DNA of 64,000 nucleotides from assembly GCF_002109325.1 (NCBI RefSeq), contig NZ_CP015348.1, positions 3,287,501 through 3,351,500 of the forward strand. The letters are read 5' to 3'. How positions within the stretch are numbered: position 1 is the first letter of the stretch; the number at the start of each line of letters is the position of its first letter. Below are positions 1 through 7,386 of the stretch, piece by piece. The position numbers and the translations under genes were made by a program. This stretch comes from Sporosarcina ureae. Lineage in GTDB: Bacteria; Bacillota; Bacilli; Bacillales_A; Planococcaceae. A model generated the notes under the pieces. That model saw only the letters and a program-made list of their open reading frames with translations, made no database searches and had not been told where the DNA came from.

Positions 1-381
1 TGTAATAATTCAGATAAGTTTTATTTTATCATGAGGAAAGAACTTAAATATAATCAAGAAATACTTGCACAATTTGAGCCTTACACTCTAGAAACTTACA
101 AAACAAAAAAATGGGCAGGGACGGAAACAAAAGGTCCAGCTGCAACAGTTTTTGTTATGGAATCAAATGAAGAAACCTATAAGCTGTTAGTAAAATATGC
201 AAATAGTTTATATGATCGGGTTGCTCCAAAGTTACCTGAAGACTTAACGTTTATAAAGAATAACTTTATTTGGTTTTCCTGTACAACGCACGAAGAATTT
301 GCAGGTTTTTCAATCCGTTCAGACTATTACAAGAATCTAATCTTTGGAATTCAAGGTTTGAAATTGGAACCCTTAGAATAA
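1..381 (+). CDS. hypothetical protein, probably 5'-truncated by the window edge
   Basis: The frame is open from base 1 to the stop at 379-381. The first ATG is at base 31 but has no Shine-Dalgarno sequence before it, so the true start probably lies upstream and only the C-terminal 116-126 residues are visible. The protein is soluble, rich in Lys, Glu and Phe, with no signal peptide or membrane segment. I do not recognise a family with certainty. Codon use and AT content resemble the neighbouring orphan genes rather than the conserved operons further right. Confidence 0.55.
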   Translation, partial: CNNSDKFYFIMRKELKYNQEILAQFEPYTLETYKTKKWAGTETKGPAATVFVMESNEETYKLLVKYANSLYDRVAPKLPEDLTFIKNNFIWFSCTTHEEFAGFSIRSDYYKNLIFGIQGLKLEPLE

Positions 382-404
382 ATCGCCTTAAGGTAACTTT
401 ATTA

Positions 405-420
405 AAACAAACGGGCCAGA
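405..420 (+). repeat. CAATCGGGC-like intergenic motif, copy 1 (degenerate)
   Basis: The string ACGGGCCAG sits in the gap before the small membrane gene at 496. It is the weakest member of a family of short same-strand motifs of the form CAATCGGGC found before orphan genes in this window. Confidence 0.3.
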
Positions 421-495
421 TTGTGAAACCGCCGTGCAGTATTTCACGTACCGTCAGTTGGTAAACTCTTTAACTGAGAAGGGCATGGGGATATT

Positions 496-687
496 ATGAA
501 TGAAAGATGTCCAGGTTTACTGTTATTAGCAGTAATTATATGGATTGCTTATTTTGTTTGTGCAATAATATTCGGTCACAGTATATGGTTTGTTAAGATC
601 CTCAGTTTGGCATCTGTTACTCTTTTGGGAATATTGGTTTTTATTGTTTGGAAGAACAAAGAAAGTGAAACTGAATTGCGGGATTAA
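496..687 (+). CDS. small two-helix membrane protein, hypothetical
   Basis: This is a 63-residue protein with two hydrophobic stretches, roughly residues 8-28 and 32-53, and a charged C-terminal tail (KNKESETELRD). The ATG is preceded by GAGAAGGG at an acceptable distance. No family is recognised. It stands alone between accessory genes on the same strand, with intergenic motif copies on both sides. The function is unknown; a small inner-membrane protein is all that can be supported. Confidence 0.5.
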   Translation: MNERCPGLLLLAVIIWIAYFVCAIIFGHSIWFVKILSLASVTLLGILVFIVWKNKESETELRD

Positions 688-698
688 TTAAATTACAA

Positions 699-980
<282 letters not shown>

Positions 981-993
981 CAACTCTATAAAA

Positions 994-1045
994 CAATCGG
1001 GAGCGATTGCTGCATAAATAATCGTACCCATACCGCAATCGGGCC
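994..1045 (+). repeat. two CAATCGGG motif copies (994 and 1036) ahead of the EamA leader
   Basis: The first copy reads CAATCGGGAGCGATTG and is itself a perfect 6-bp inverted repeat (CAATCG/CGATTG) with a 4-base loop. The second copy, CAATCGGGCC, begins at 1036. Both lie in the gap between the 747-980 gene and the exporter leader, on the same strand as the downstream gene. Confidence 0.45.
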
Positions 1046-1108
1046 ATTTTATTCGTTAATACAGCTATAAATGGCTTTATTAATTTATTCTAGAAGGAGT
1101 TGAGACAG

Positions 1109-1165
1109 ATGTTTTACGCTCCACTTTTTGAAAATGATGTACCAGCTGCATTCTCCCGCTCTTGA
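1109..1165 (+). CDS. putative 18-residue leader peptide upstream of the EamA exporter
   Basis: ATG at 1109 is preceded by AGAAGGAGTTGAG (from 1092) at good spacing. It opens an 18-codon ORF, MFYAPLFENDVPAAFSRS, ending with TGA at 1163-1165. The stop codon touches the first base of a perfect 10-bp hairpin. A strong ribosome-binding site on such a short ORF, with a hairpin between it and the exporter gene, is the layout of a translational attenuator. This is inferred from position and pairing only; the peptide itself resembles nothing I know. Confidence 0.45.
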   Translation: MFYAPLFENDVPAAFSRS

Positions 1166-1229
1166 CGGAGAGAATGTAAAGTGTACTTCTCTCCGTTAAG
1201 GCGCTTATAAAAAGCCTGAAAACGGAGGG
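1165..1229 (+). promoter_or_regulatory. leader hairpin with an alternative pairing to the exporter ribosome-binding site
   Basis: ACGGAGAGAA (1165-1174) pairs perfectly with TTCTCTCCGT (1187-1196) around a 12-base loop. The 3' arm, CTCTCCGT (1189-1196), can instead pair with ACGGAGGG (1222-1229), the Shine-Dalgarno region of the exporter gene, over eight positions with one G-U pair. The two pairings are mutually exclusive, so whichever forms could set exporter translation. No U-run follows the hairpin, so it is not a simple terminator. Confidence 0.45.
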
Positions 1230-1235
1230 TGCGGA

Positions 1236-2135
1236 ATGAAAAATACATTTATTGGTTCATTATATCTAATTTTAGCCTCTAGCATTTGGGGAGGCATGTA
1301 TGTTGTCGTTAAAGTTGTGGTGGCAGTTATACCACCGGTTGAACTTGTTTGGATAAGGTATGTGATTGCTCTTCTTGCTTTAGTCACGATTGGACTGTTA
1401 ACCAAACAGAACTGGAAGATAAAAAAACAGCATATTGGCCTTATAGTTGCGATTGCAGTTATAGGGTATGCGGTCTCTATTGTTGCCCAGGAAACAGGAA
1501 CAATGCTTACTACTGCACAAATGGGCGCGATTATAACATCTACAACACCAGCATTCATGGTTGTATTCGCTAGTTTAATCCTGAAAGAGCGCCTGTCTAT
1601 CAGAAAATTTGTTTCGGTGTTTCTGGCGACTGTTGGTGTGATTGTGATTGTTGGGGTCGATAATCTGGATATGTCCAGTATGCTTGGTGGTCTATCGCTT
1701 ATTATAGCAGCGTTGACATGGGCACTCATGTCCGTGCTTATAAAACGTCTGCCCCATGATTATTCTCAAATCGTTGTCACAACATATGCGACTTTAATCG
1801 CTGTGATTATTTTAACTCCCTTTGTTATTCCAAGATTGCCTGAGATTAATATGAGTGATCTGGTCAGACCAGAGATTTGGGGAGGTTTAATTTATCTGGG
1901 GATTATATCTACAGCCATTGCATTTCTGCTGTGGAATCGTGGTCTACAAATGTTAAATGCATCCAGTGGTGGTCTCTATTTTTTCTTCCAACCAATTGTG
2001 GGAGCTTTACTAGGATGGCTGATACTTGGCGAAACGCTTACTTTCACCTTTTGGATTGGATCCATCTTAATTCTCTTTGGTGTCTTGATTGTTATTAAAG
2101 ACGAACATGGAAATCATCCTGAGAAAGCTTATTAA
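1236..2135 (+). CDS. EamA/DMT-family transporter (drug/metabolite exporter)
   Basis: This 299-residue protein is almost entirely hydrophobic and shows the ten-helix layout of the drug/metabolite transporter superfamily: two EamA repeats of five helices each, about residues 5-140 and 150-285. Features seen include SIWGGMYVVVK near the N-terminus and GALLGWLILGETLT in the second repeat, the usual GExLT motif. The first repeat has the matching ASLILKERLS. The start has ACGGAGGG six bases upstream. Members export small metabolites, amino acids or drugs; the substrate cannot be predicted. A leader ORF and hairpin precede it and a strong hairpin follows, so it is probably a one-gene unit. Confidence 0.88.
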   Translation: MKNTFIGSLYLILASSIWGGMYVVVKVVVAVIPPVELVWIRYVIALLALVTIGLLTKQNWKIKKQHIGLIVAIAVIGYAVSIVAQETGTMLTTAQMGAIITSTTPAFMVVFASLILKERLSIRKFVSVFLATVGVIVIVGVDNLDMSSMLGGLSLIIAALTWALMSVLIKRLPHDYSQIVVTTYATLIAVIILTPFVIPRLPEINMSDLVRPEIWGGLIYLGIISTAIAFLLWNRGLQMLNASSGGLYFFFQPIVGALLGWLILGETLTFTFWIGSILILFGVLIVIKDEHGNHPEKAY

Positions 2136-2150
2136 AAACGGATAACTGGG

Positions 2151-2183
2151 AACACAGATATTTAAAGGTATCTGTGTTCTTCT
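2151..2183 (+). terminator. terminator-like hairpin after the EamA gene
   Basis: AACACAGATA (2151-2160) pairs perfectly with TATCTGTGTT (2169-2178) around an 8-base loop. A short pyrimidine-rich run follows. It lies 15 bases after the exporter stop. Confidence 0.65.
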
Positions 2184-2230
2184 AGTTAATCTTTATCAGC
2201 TGAGTATTTATAGCTTTTATTCAATTTCAC

Positions 2231-2240
2231 TATCGGGCGC
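2231..2240 (+). repeat. ATCGGGC motif copy
   Basis: TATCGGGCGC is a variant of the CAATCGGGC motif in the roughly 300-base gap before the GNAT gene. A further degenerate copy, CAATCGGACGA, lies at 2370-2380 in the same gap. Confidence 0.4.
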
Positions 2241-2265
2241 AATTATGAAATAAAGTTCAGAAGCG

Positions 2266-2331
2266 CTCGCTCCGCTGCTCTTCGTTACAGCCAGCGACAG
2301 CGAGAGCGGTGACGAAGAACGGCTAAGCGAG
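2266..2331. repeat. imperfect 20-bp inverted repeat
   Basis: Arms 2266-2285 and 2312-2331 are complementary at 16 of 20 positions, separated by 26 bases. The segment is visibly more GC-rich than its surroundings. It lies between two motif copies in the gap before the GNAT gene. No coding potential is seen and no U-run follows. It could form a cruciform or a large RNA hairpin; its role is unknown. Confidence 0.4.
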
Positions 2332-2436
2332 TAGTTCACTGCCCGCCCATAGGTGATCGCTCTATATCGCAATCGGACGATACTGTTAGGAATCACAAGG
2401 TAAATGTTAAATTAAGTTAATGGAGTGTGGAAATAA

Positions 2437-2994
2437 ATGGTGTATCTAGGTCATAAACCACTAATAGAAGGAGAGAAAGTCGTTCTCAGACCTTTTAAGG
2501 ATGAAGACTTTCCTTTTATAGAAGAATGCTTAAAGGATCCCGAAGTATTAAAATTGACTGGGAGCAGTTCGGATTTTAATAGAGAATCAACTCTCGACTG
2601 GTACAATACAAGAAATGAACAAACCGATCGCTTGGATTTGGCTATAGTTGACCAATCCCAAGGCTTTCTAGTCGGAGAGGTAGTAGTCAATTTATATGAT
2701 GAAAAAAATCACAGCATGAATTTCAGGATACTTATTGGTCCGAGGGGAAGGAATCGTGGATTAGGAACTGAAACAACCCAACTTATAGTTGATTATATAT
2801 TTAATAACACGACACTGAACGAACTTACTTTAAGTGTTTTTGATATTAATCCAAGAGCCAAGCATGTGTATGAAAAGGTTGGCTTTCAAATAGAAAGTAT
2901 TGATAAAAACGATCTTGAATTTGAAGGAGAATGGATAGATTCTATCAATATGAAACTGGAAAAAGAAAATTGGCTTAAAAGAAAAAACAGTTGA
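2437..2994 (+). CDS. GNAT-family N-acetyltransferase (RimJ/RimL type)
   Basis: This 185-residue protein fits the Acetyltransf_3 layout. The N-terminus has the typical VVLRPFKDEDFPFIEE segment. Acetyl-CoA binding is suggested by IGPRGRNRGLGTE at about residues 105-117, a Q/RxxGxG/A-like motif. The C-terminus has the NPRAKHVYEKVGF segment found in the last strand-helix unit of this family. Such enzymes acetylate amino groups on proteins, amino sugars or antibiotics; the target here is unknown. GGAGTG lies nine bases before the ATG, and a GTG immediately follows it. The gene stands alone in the accessory region. Confidence 0.85.
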   Translation: MVYLGHKPLIEGEKVVLRPFKDEDFPFIEECLKDPEVLKLTGSSSDFNRESTLDWYNTRNEQTDRLDLAIVDQSQGFLVGEVVVNLYDEKNHSMNFRILIGPRGRNRGLGTETTQLIVDYIFNNTTLNELTLSVFDINPRAKHVYEKVGFQIESIDKNDLEFEGEWIDSINMKLEKENWLKRKNS

Positions 2995-3317
2995 AATAAT
3001 CTTAAGTGGGTTAAATTACTTATATGACGACCACCGGTAAACTAGGGTACAAGTCCGTACCCAATCGTATCCCTGTCACTCACTTTATTCGTAGAATAGG
3101 ATCGTTTGGGTGACAGAGAGGCGACAATCAAGTCGATTTTTTAATGTCTCTCCACATGTTGCTGAATCACTCGCTGTCTATATCGATACCGTCACCGTAT
3201 CCAAACCTTTCCATACTCGTTGTACATTAAACTTTACAACGTATCCCCGTTTTTTCTACTTGTTTACGAGAAGATCATTTATATGAATTAAATAGTACAT
3301 ACATCAACCATTTTTGG
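2995..3317. other. non-coding gap with short inverted repeats
   Basis: No ORF worth calling is seen. GGGTAC/GTACCC forms a perfect 6-bp hairpin at 3045-3062. CTGTCAC and GTGACAG, about 35 bases apart, form a longer inverted repeat near 3074-3118. A weak stem CGAC-GTCG followed by ATTTTTTAA near 3123-3143 could end the GNAT transcript. Confidence 0.4.
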
Positions 3318-3812
3318 TTACTGAACAAATGTTTTTTCGATTCGTTTATCTGGGATGAACCAAATGATCGCAACTACTAAATACAAAGTATACGAAACAG
3401 CCGGTACCCAAAATGCAAACACGATCCCAGTGATATAAAGTAGCATGGACACTTTACCTTTCCAGTCAAAACCTATTTCTTTCGCTAAATCTGATTCGCC
3501 GCCTTCGCATTGAACGACTTGTTTTTGTAAAAATAAGTACGACACAGCACAAAGGAAAAGAATTACACCATAAAATAATGTCGGTACCGCTTCTAACGGA
3601 TTCATTCCTACCCAAGCGGTCGAAAACGGAATGAGCGACATCCAAAATAACCAATGTAAATTACTCCATAGGACACGACCGTTCAAACGATTTAATTTAT
3701 AAACTAAATGGTGGTTGTTCCAATAGATCCCCACATATACGAAACTTAACATTTAACTTATGATGATTGCTAGTACACCATCACTGAATGCTTCCATGCG
3801 ACTTGTCTTCAT
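3318..3812 (-). pseudogene. broken TMEM175-family potassium channel (DUF1211)
   Basis: On the minus strand ATG at 3812 opens MKTSRMEAFSDGVLAIIIS. The RxxxFSDG motif is the signature of helix 1 in bacterial TMEM175 channels. A TAA at 3755-3753 ends this frame. The same frame resumes at ATG 3752 with LSFVYVGIYWNNHH, the family segment at the end of helix 2, and continues through the remaining helices to 3318. Intact members have about 30 residues between the AIII and LSFVYVG segments, so these appear to be deleted, leaving an in-frame stop at the junction. The product cannot be a normal channel subunit. The downstream part might still be translated from 3752, but that product would lack the selectivity helix. 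Confidence 0.75.
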
Positions 3813-3838
3813 ATAGTGACGCTTAATTATCACATGTC

Positions 3839-3854
3839 CTAAAAATATTTTTAG
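3839..3854. promoter_or_regulatory. perfect 16-bp AT palindrome between divergent genes
   Basis: CTAAAAATATTTTTAG is a perfect palindrome in the space between the broken TMEM175 gene (minus) and the gene at 3947 (plus). It could be an operator or simply AT-rich sequence. Confidence 0.25.
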
Positions 3855-3946
3855 TTGATGTATCCTTTACCGCATTATGCCTCTATATAGCATATGAGGA
3901 GATGAAAATGTATCTCCTACATTTGATTTCATTAGGAGGAAACTAT

Positions 3947-4300
3947 ATGTATTTATTACTCAATGAACCATCATTTACATTGCAAACAACTTTAGTTCTG
4001 GAAGTGGGATTGAATGAAGCTTTTTTACTGCAGCATCTGCATTATCGTTCACTCATATCAAAAAATAAACGGGATGGATATACGTGGGTGTACAAAACTT
4101 ACGAGGATTGGAAGGAAGAGATACCATTTTGGTCACTCAATAAAATTCGGCGTACTATTTACAGCTTAGAATCTCAAGGGTATCTAATTTCGAATTCTTC
4201 GTATAATAAAATGAAAATTGATAGAACGAAATGGTATCGCATCGATTATACGAAGCCGATCTTCCAAATTCAAAATGGTACGGTGGATGTTTCAGATTGA
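3947..4300 (+). CDS. hypothetical protein resembling plasmid/phage replication-initiator N-termini
   Basis: The best start is ATG 3947, with TAGGAGGAAAC nine bases upstream. Two in-frame ATGs at 3902 and 3908 are also possible and would add 13-15 residues. The 117-residue product has a winged-helix look: LNEAFLLQHLHYRS, then TYEDWKEEIPFWSLNKIRRTIYSLESQGYLI, where the last part reads as a recognition helix plus wing. It ends at TGA 4298-4300, but the frame stays open for another 30 codons to TAA 4391, so the C-terminus may have been shortened by a point mutation. Function is not known; DNA binding is inferred from the fold only. Confidence 0.6.
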   Translation: MYLLLNEPSFTLQTTLVLEVGLNEAFLLQHLHYRSLISKNKRDGYTWVYKTYEDWKEEIPFWSLNKIRRTIYSLESQGYLISNSSYNKMKIDRTKWYRIDYTKPIFQIQNGTVDVSD

Positions 4301-4415
4301 AACGACTGCAACACAAAAAGAAACGACGGATGCACTCGAAATGGACAAATGGATTCATCCTTACTGGGTACACCAATAACCAATGTACTTTAAGTAAGTA
4401 AAGAATAAAGATATT

Positions 4416-4447
4416 GTCGAGATGAATCTCGACGTTGCATTTTTTAA
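4416..4447 (+). terminator. intrinsic terminator
   Basis: GTCGAGA (4416-4422) pairs with TCTCGAC (4427-4433) around a 4-base loop, followed by GTTGCATTTTTT. It would end transcription from the gene at 3947. Confidence 0.75.
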
Positions 4448-4532
4448 CAAACTATTTTTTAACGCACATACTATGTTAATTCATAGAATTTAGGGTAAAA
4501 GAAATAAGAGAGACTAACAGGAGGAGATCTGT

Positions 4533-4901
4533 ATGCCAGTTCAAATTAAACGAGTTTATGAAGAAGCAAAGAAAGCAGATGGACTGCGAGTTCTAGTTGA
4601 TCGTGTGTGGCCACGTGGAATGAGCAAGGAAGATGCGCATGTGGATGAATGGTTAAAAGAAATAGGCCCGAGTAAAGAACTTCGTCAATGGTTTGATCAT
4701 GATCCCGATAAGTTTGATGAATTCAAGAAAAAGTACAAAGAAGAATTAAAGAATAGTGAAGAGCAGAAGGAAGAGTTAGAGAAATTGAAAGACTGGACGA
4801 AAGAGCATGAGAAGAATATGACGTTAGTGTTTGGAGCGAAGGATGAAAAGAATAATCAAGCTGTAGTATTAAAAGAAATCTTAGATCGTCAACAAGTGTA
4901 A
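4533..4901 (+). CDS. DUF488 family protein (YeaO-like)
   Basis: This 122-residue soluble protein has the hallmarks of the DUF488/YeaO family: IKRVYEEAKKADGLRVLVDRVWPRG at the start, where DRxWPRG is the conserved core, then WFDHDPDKFDEF and a C-terminal TLVFGAKDEKNN. The middle is very rich in Lys and Glu. AGGAGG stands nine bases before the ATG. The family is small, widespread and of unknown biochemical role. The gene has its own upstream gap and is probably a single-gene unit. Confidence 0.88.
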   Translation: MPVQIKRVYEEAKKADGLRVLVDRVWPRGMSKEDAHVDEWLKEIGPSKELRQWFDHDPDKFDEFKKKYKEELKNSEEQKEELEKLKDWTKEHEKNMTLVFGAKDEKNNQAVVLKEILDRQQV

Positions 4902-4977
4902 TCATGACACATAAGAAAAGTCGCTACTCCTTTTGAAAAACAGAATACAATAAAAAAGTAATCAAGGGGTGAAGAAA

Positions 4978-6273
4978 ATGTCCATATTCAAGCGTTTCGT
5001 AGTAAGGATGCGTGAAAGTATATGGTTTATTCCAAGCATTTATACGATTCTCGCATCCATTTTTGCGCTAGCCACGGTTTTAGTCGACACAAAGTATAAC
5101 AACGCCTTGAAAGAGTACATACCTAGTTATTTCCGAACAACGGTGGATTTAGCACAAACGATTTTAGGTACGTTATCAGGCGCATTGTTAACTATGACAA
5201 CCGTCACGTTCTCAACGATCATGGTCGTGTTGACGATGTACTCGTCACAATTTTCACCTCGAGCACTTCAGAACTTCTTGAATAAATCATCTACTCAACG
5301 TGTGTTAGGGATTTTTATGGGAGGCTTTGTCTACACCATATTGTCGTTACTATTCATGCGTAAAGCATCGATCAATCATGAAGTGATTTCTGCTTCTGTC
5401 GGAGTTGCGATTGCCGTGATCTGTTTAGCATTCTTCGCATTCTTCATACATAATGTCGGAACTTCGGTTCAAGTAAGTCGGCTTATTCGTGAATTAACCG
5501 ATGATGTACTCACTGCGCTTGACAGTGAAAAGGATGGAATGAAAGAAAATCGCGTCGTGTGGAGCGAAGAGAAACCTTTCTTCGCACAGAGTTTTACTTT
5601 TGTTAGTGAAGTAAAGAGTGGAAACTTTGGATACATACAATACATCGAATATGAAAAATTGACGAAATGGGCAAATGAACACCAAGCGATCATAGATATA
5701 GTAAAGCCGATTGGTGCATTTTGTGGAACACATACGAGTATTGCTACGGTGTACTCTCAGAAAGAATTATCTAGTGATAATCTTTCATCACATTTCATAT
5801 TAGGTGAAGAACGCTCGATTTTACAAGATGTAGAGTACGGTATCGAAAAAATTGTGGAAATTGCGTTGCGTGCGCTGTCTCCAGGAATCAACGATCCGAA
5901 TACGGCGATCCGCTGCATTCATTCGATAGGGGAAGTGTTACAGCGAGCTGCTTTATTACCAGGGGGTATTGCGGTGACGTATACCGAGGAGAACAAACCG
6001 TGTTTGGTGGCGGCGTATCCAAGTTCGGAAGACTATTTTTATGCAGCGTTCAGCCAAATTAGTTATTACGGTAATGAAGATGCAAGCATTCTCAATGCTT
6101 TATTGGACGCTCTTCTGTATATTGCACGTAATTTGGAAGATGATAAAACGAAAAAACTCGTTCAGTTGATGACCAATTATGCGTGGAATCATTTCACTCA
6201 TTCAGTACTTGAACCGTTAGACAGCGCAAGACTGCAAGAGAAGCGTCAAGTAATAGACGAACTAACGAAGTAA
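4978..6273 (+). CDS. DUF2254 family membrane protein
   Basis: I place the start at ATG 4978, nine bases after AAGGGG. An in-frame GTG at 4969 lies too close to that site. The 431-residue protein has four hydrophobic helices in its first 160 residues, followed by a soluble domain. The segment ALSPGINDPNTAIRC is the conserved DUF2254 motif. TMTTVTFSTIMVVLTMYSSQFSPRAL is also typical of the second membrane segment. The family is a predicted inner-membrane protein with a cytoplasmic domain and has no agreed function. A bidirectional terminator overlaps its stop codon. Confidence 0.88.
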   Translation: MSIFKRFVVRMRESIWFIPSIYTILASIFALATVLVDTKYNNALKEYIPSYFRTTVDLAQTILGTLSGALLTMTTVTFSTIMVVLTMYSSQFSPRALQNFLNKSSTQRVLGIFMGGFVYTILSLLFMRKASINHEVISASVGVAIAVICLAFFAFFIHNVGTSVQVSRLIRELTDDVLTALDSEKDGMKENRVVWSEEKPFFAQSFTFVSEVKSGNFGYIQYIEYEKLTKWANEHQAIIDIVKPIGAFCGTHTSIATVYSQKELSSDNLSSHFILGEERSILQDVEYGIEKIVEIALRALSPGINDPNTAIRCIHSIGEVLQRAALLPGGIAVTYTEENKPCLVAAYPSSEDYFYAAFSQISYYGNEDASILNALLDALLYIARNLEDDKTKKLVQLMTNYAWNHFTHSVLEPLDSARLQEKRQVIDELTK

Positions 6274-6313
6274 AAAGCAATACATGCCTAGTAAGCATAT
6301 ACTGCTTTTTACT
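6269..6313. terminator. bidirectional terminator between convergent genes
   Basis: AGTAAAAAGCA (6269-6279) pairs with TGCTTTTTACT (6303-6313), a perfect 11-bp stem with A- and T-runs on its two sides. It serves DUF2254 on the plus strand and DUF4385 on the minus strand. Confidence 0.8.
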
Positions 6314-6318
6314 GGATA

Positions 6319-6765
6319 TTATCCATACGCTTTCTGATGTGCTTTTTTACGCTTAATATAATCTTCATCTACACGAATAGCATCCCATCGTTCTTTGAAA
6401 ATATTTGCAGATTCTGCCTTGATCGGATCCAAATCGCGTTCTTTTACGGTACCATCGTCATTATACTTTCGTCCGCTTTTATGATTCGCATAACGTCGTG
6501 CGCGGGTATAACCCATTTGAATGAATTTTCGTGCCATATCCATGCCAACAAAGTCGTCGTGTTTTCGATATTCTTCAAAGAGTTCACAAATTTGATCTGC
6601 CGACTCTTTTGCGATTTCAGGCGTTTTAAATCGCCAGTGAGGTAAAATTTCACTTTTATAAGGCTCGACCAATAACACACCTTGTTCTCCTTTGCCGACT
6701 CTATATAATTCAGGGTTTTTGCGTAAATCTAACGTACTGTAATCCAAATCATAATCGAATGGCAT
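6319..6765 (-). CDS. DUF4385 family protein
   Basis: The 148-residue protein matches the DUF4385 pattern along its whole length: an N-terminal FDYDLDYSTLDLRKNPELYRVG, then GVLLVEPYKSEILPHWRFKTPE, then DFVGMDMARKFIQMGYTRARRYANHKSG. It is soluble and highly charged, with no metal-binding or catalytic signature I can name. It runs convergently with the DUF2254 gene. The start has a purine-rich AGGATG just upstream on the minus strand. Function is unknown in this family. Confidence 0.85.
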   Translation of the reverse strand: MPFDYDLDYSTLDLRKNPELYRVGKGEQGVLLVEPYKSEILPHWRFKTPEIAKESADQICELFEEYRKHDDFVGMDMARKFIQMGYTRARRYANHKSGRKYNDDGTVKERDLDPIKAESANIFKERWDAIRVDEDYIKRKKAHQKAYG

Positions 6766-6890
6766 ATACTCACATCCTTTTACTTCTATTTACCCACGTA
6801 GGAATGGTAAAAAACGTGAGAATACATAATGTAAAACACTTTACAACCGAACGTACATTCTTTATACTTGAATAAAGGGAGGGAACGAAT

Positions 6891-7112
6891 GTGCGGTATT
6901 CATTAGAAAAGGCATTACAATATGGTGAAGTTCTCGAAGTGATGTATGAAGCAAAAGATGGTTCCATTAGCAAACGGAAAATTCGTGTACTGACTATACA
7001 TGGTAAAACATTTACAGCGTATTGTTTTTTGCGTAACTCCAAACGGACTTTCCTAATTGATCGTGTACTGGCAGTTGTTCCTGTAAAGGTGAAAGAAGCG
7101 ATTGTCATTTAA
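6891..7112 (+). CDS. small WYL-like domain protein
   Basis: GTG at 6891 is preceded by AAAGGGAGGG at ideal spacing; the overlapping ATG at 6889 is out of frame. The 73-residue product is a compact beta-rich domain: YGEVLEVMYEAKDGSISKRKIRVLTI, then FTAYCFLRNSKRTFLIDRVLAV. This order, with aromatic and arginine residues before the last strand, is that of stand-alone WYL-type ligand-binding domains in Bacillales. No helix-turn-helix is attached. The assignment is by pattern and is tentative; a role in nucleic-acid or ligand sensing is inference. Confidence 0.6.
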   Translation: MRYSLEKALQYGEVLEVMYEAKDGSISKRKIRVLTIHGKTFTAYCFLRNSKRTFLIDRVLAVVPVKVKEAIVI

Positions 7113-7136
7113 TAAAAATAGTAATAGAAAGAAATC

Positions 7137-7174
7137 ACGCGATGCATCCCTTTGCCAGGATCCATCGCTTTTTT
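7137..7174 (+). terminator. intrinsic terminator
   Basis: GCGATG (7139-7144) and CATCGC (7163-7168) form the base of a hairpin, with ATCC/GGAT pairing further in, followed by TTTTTTG. It lies 25 bases after the WYL-like gene. Confidence 0.75.
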
Positions 7175-7201
7175 GTTGATTTACGTCTGAAAATCAAATT
7201 T

Positions 7202-7230
7202 CATATAAAACTAAATAAATCATGTATAAT
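7202..7230 (+). promoter_or_regulatory. candidate sigma-A promoter of the yprB unit
   Basis: A consensus TATAAT lies at 7225-7230 and is preceded by TG (ATGTATAAT), an extended -10. No good -35 box is seen. It sits 34 bases before the start of the 40-codon ORF that precedes yprB. Confidence 0.5.
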
Positions 7231-7263
7231 TTAGAGAATAACGATTATTTTTGAGGTGAAGGT

Positions 7264-7386
7264 ATGATAAACCAGAATGTACCGAACATAAAAGTGAATC
7301 CGTTCTATAGACAAACGGTTCAGCATATAGTGGATAGCCAACAAATAGGGGAACAGATAGATGAGTTGAATCGTCATGTCATATGA
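7264..7386 (+). CDS. 40-residue ORF overlapping the yprB start
   Basis: ATG 7264 follows GAGGTGAAGG at good spacing and opens a 40-codon ORF ending at TGA 7384-7386. It begins MINQNVPNIKVNPF and ends DELNRHVI. It overlaps the yprB start (7376) by 11 bases, so translation of the two is probably coupled. The place is where B. subtilis carries the large helicase gene yprA, but the peptide does not look like either end of YprA. It is hydrophilic, without Cys or membrane segments. It may be a real small protein or just a coupling leader. Confidence 0.5.
   Translation: MINQNVPNIKVNPFYRQTVQHIVDSQQIGEQIDELNRHVI

Noticed and set aside
1205-1729. 174-codon minus-strand ORF opposite the EamA gene
   Set aside because: It is antisense to a clear membrane transporter, rich in Ile/Thr/Ala as a shadow of hydrophobic codons, and has no start signal.
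2266-2331. Integron attC site
   Set aside because: The arms are imperfect and the spacer fits, but no clear core GTTRRRY/RYYYAAC pair or integrase gene was seen, so the integron label is not supported.
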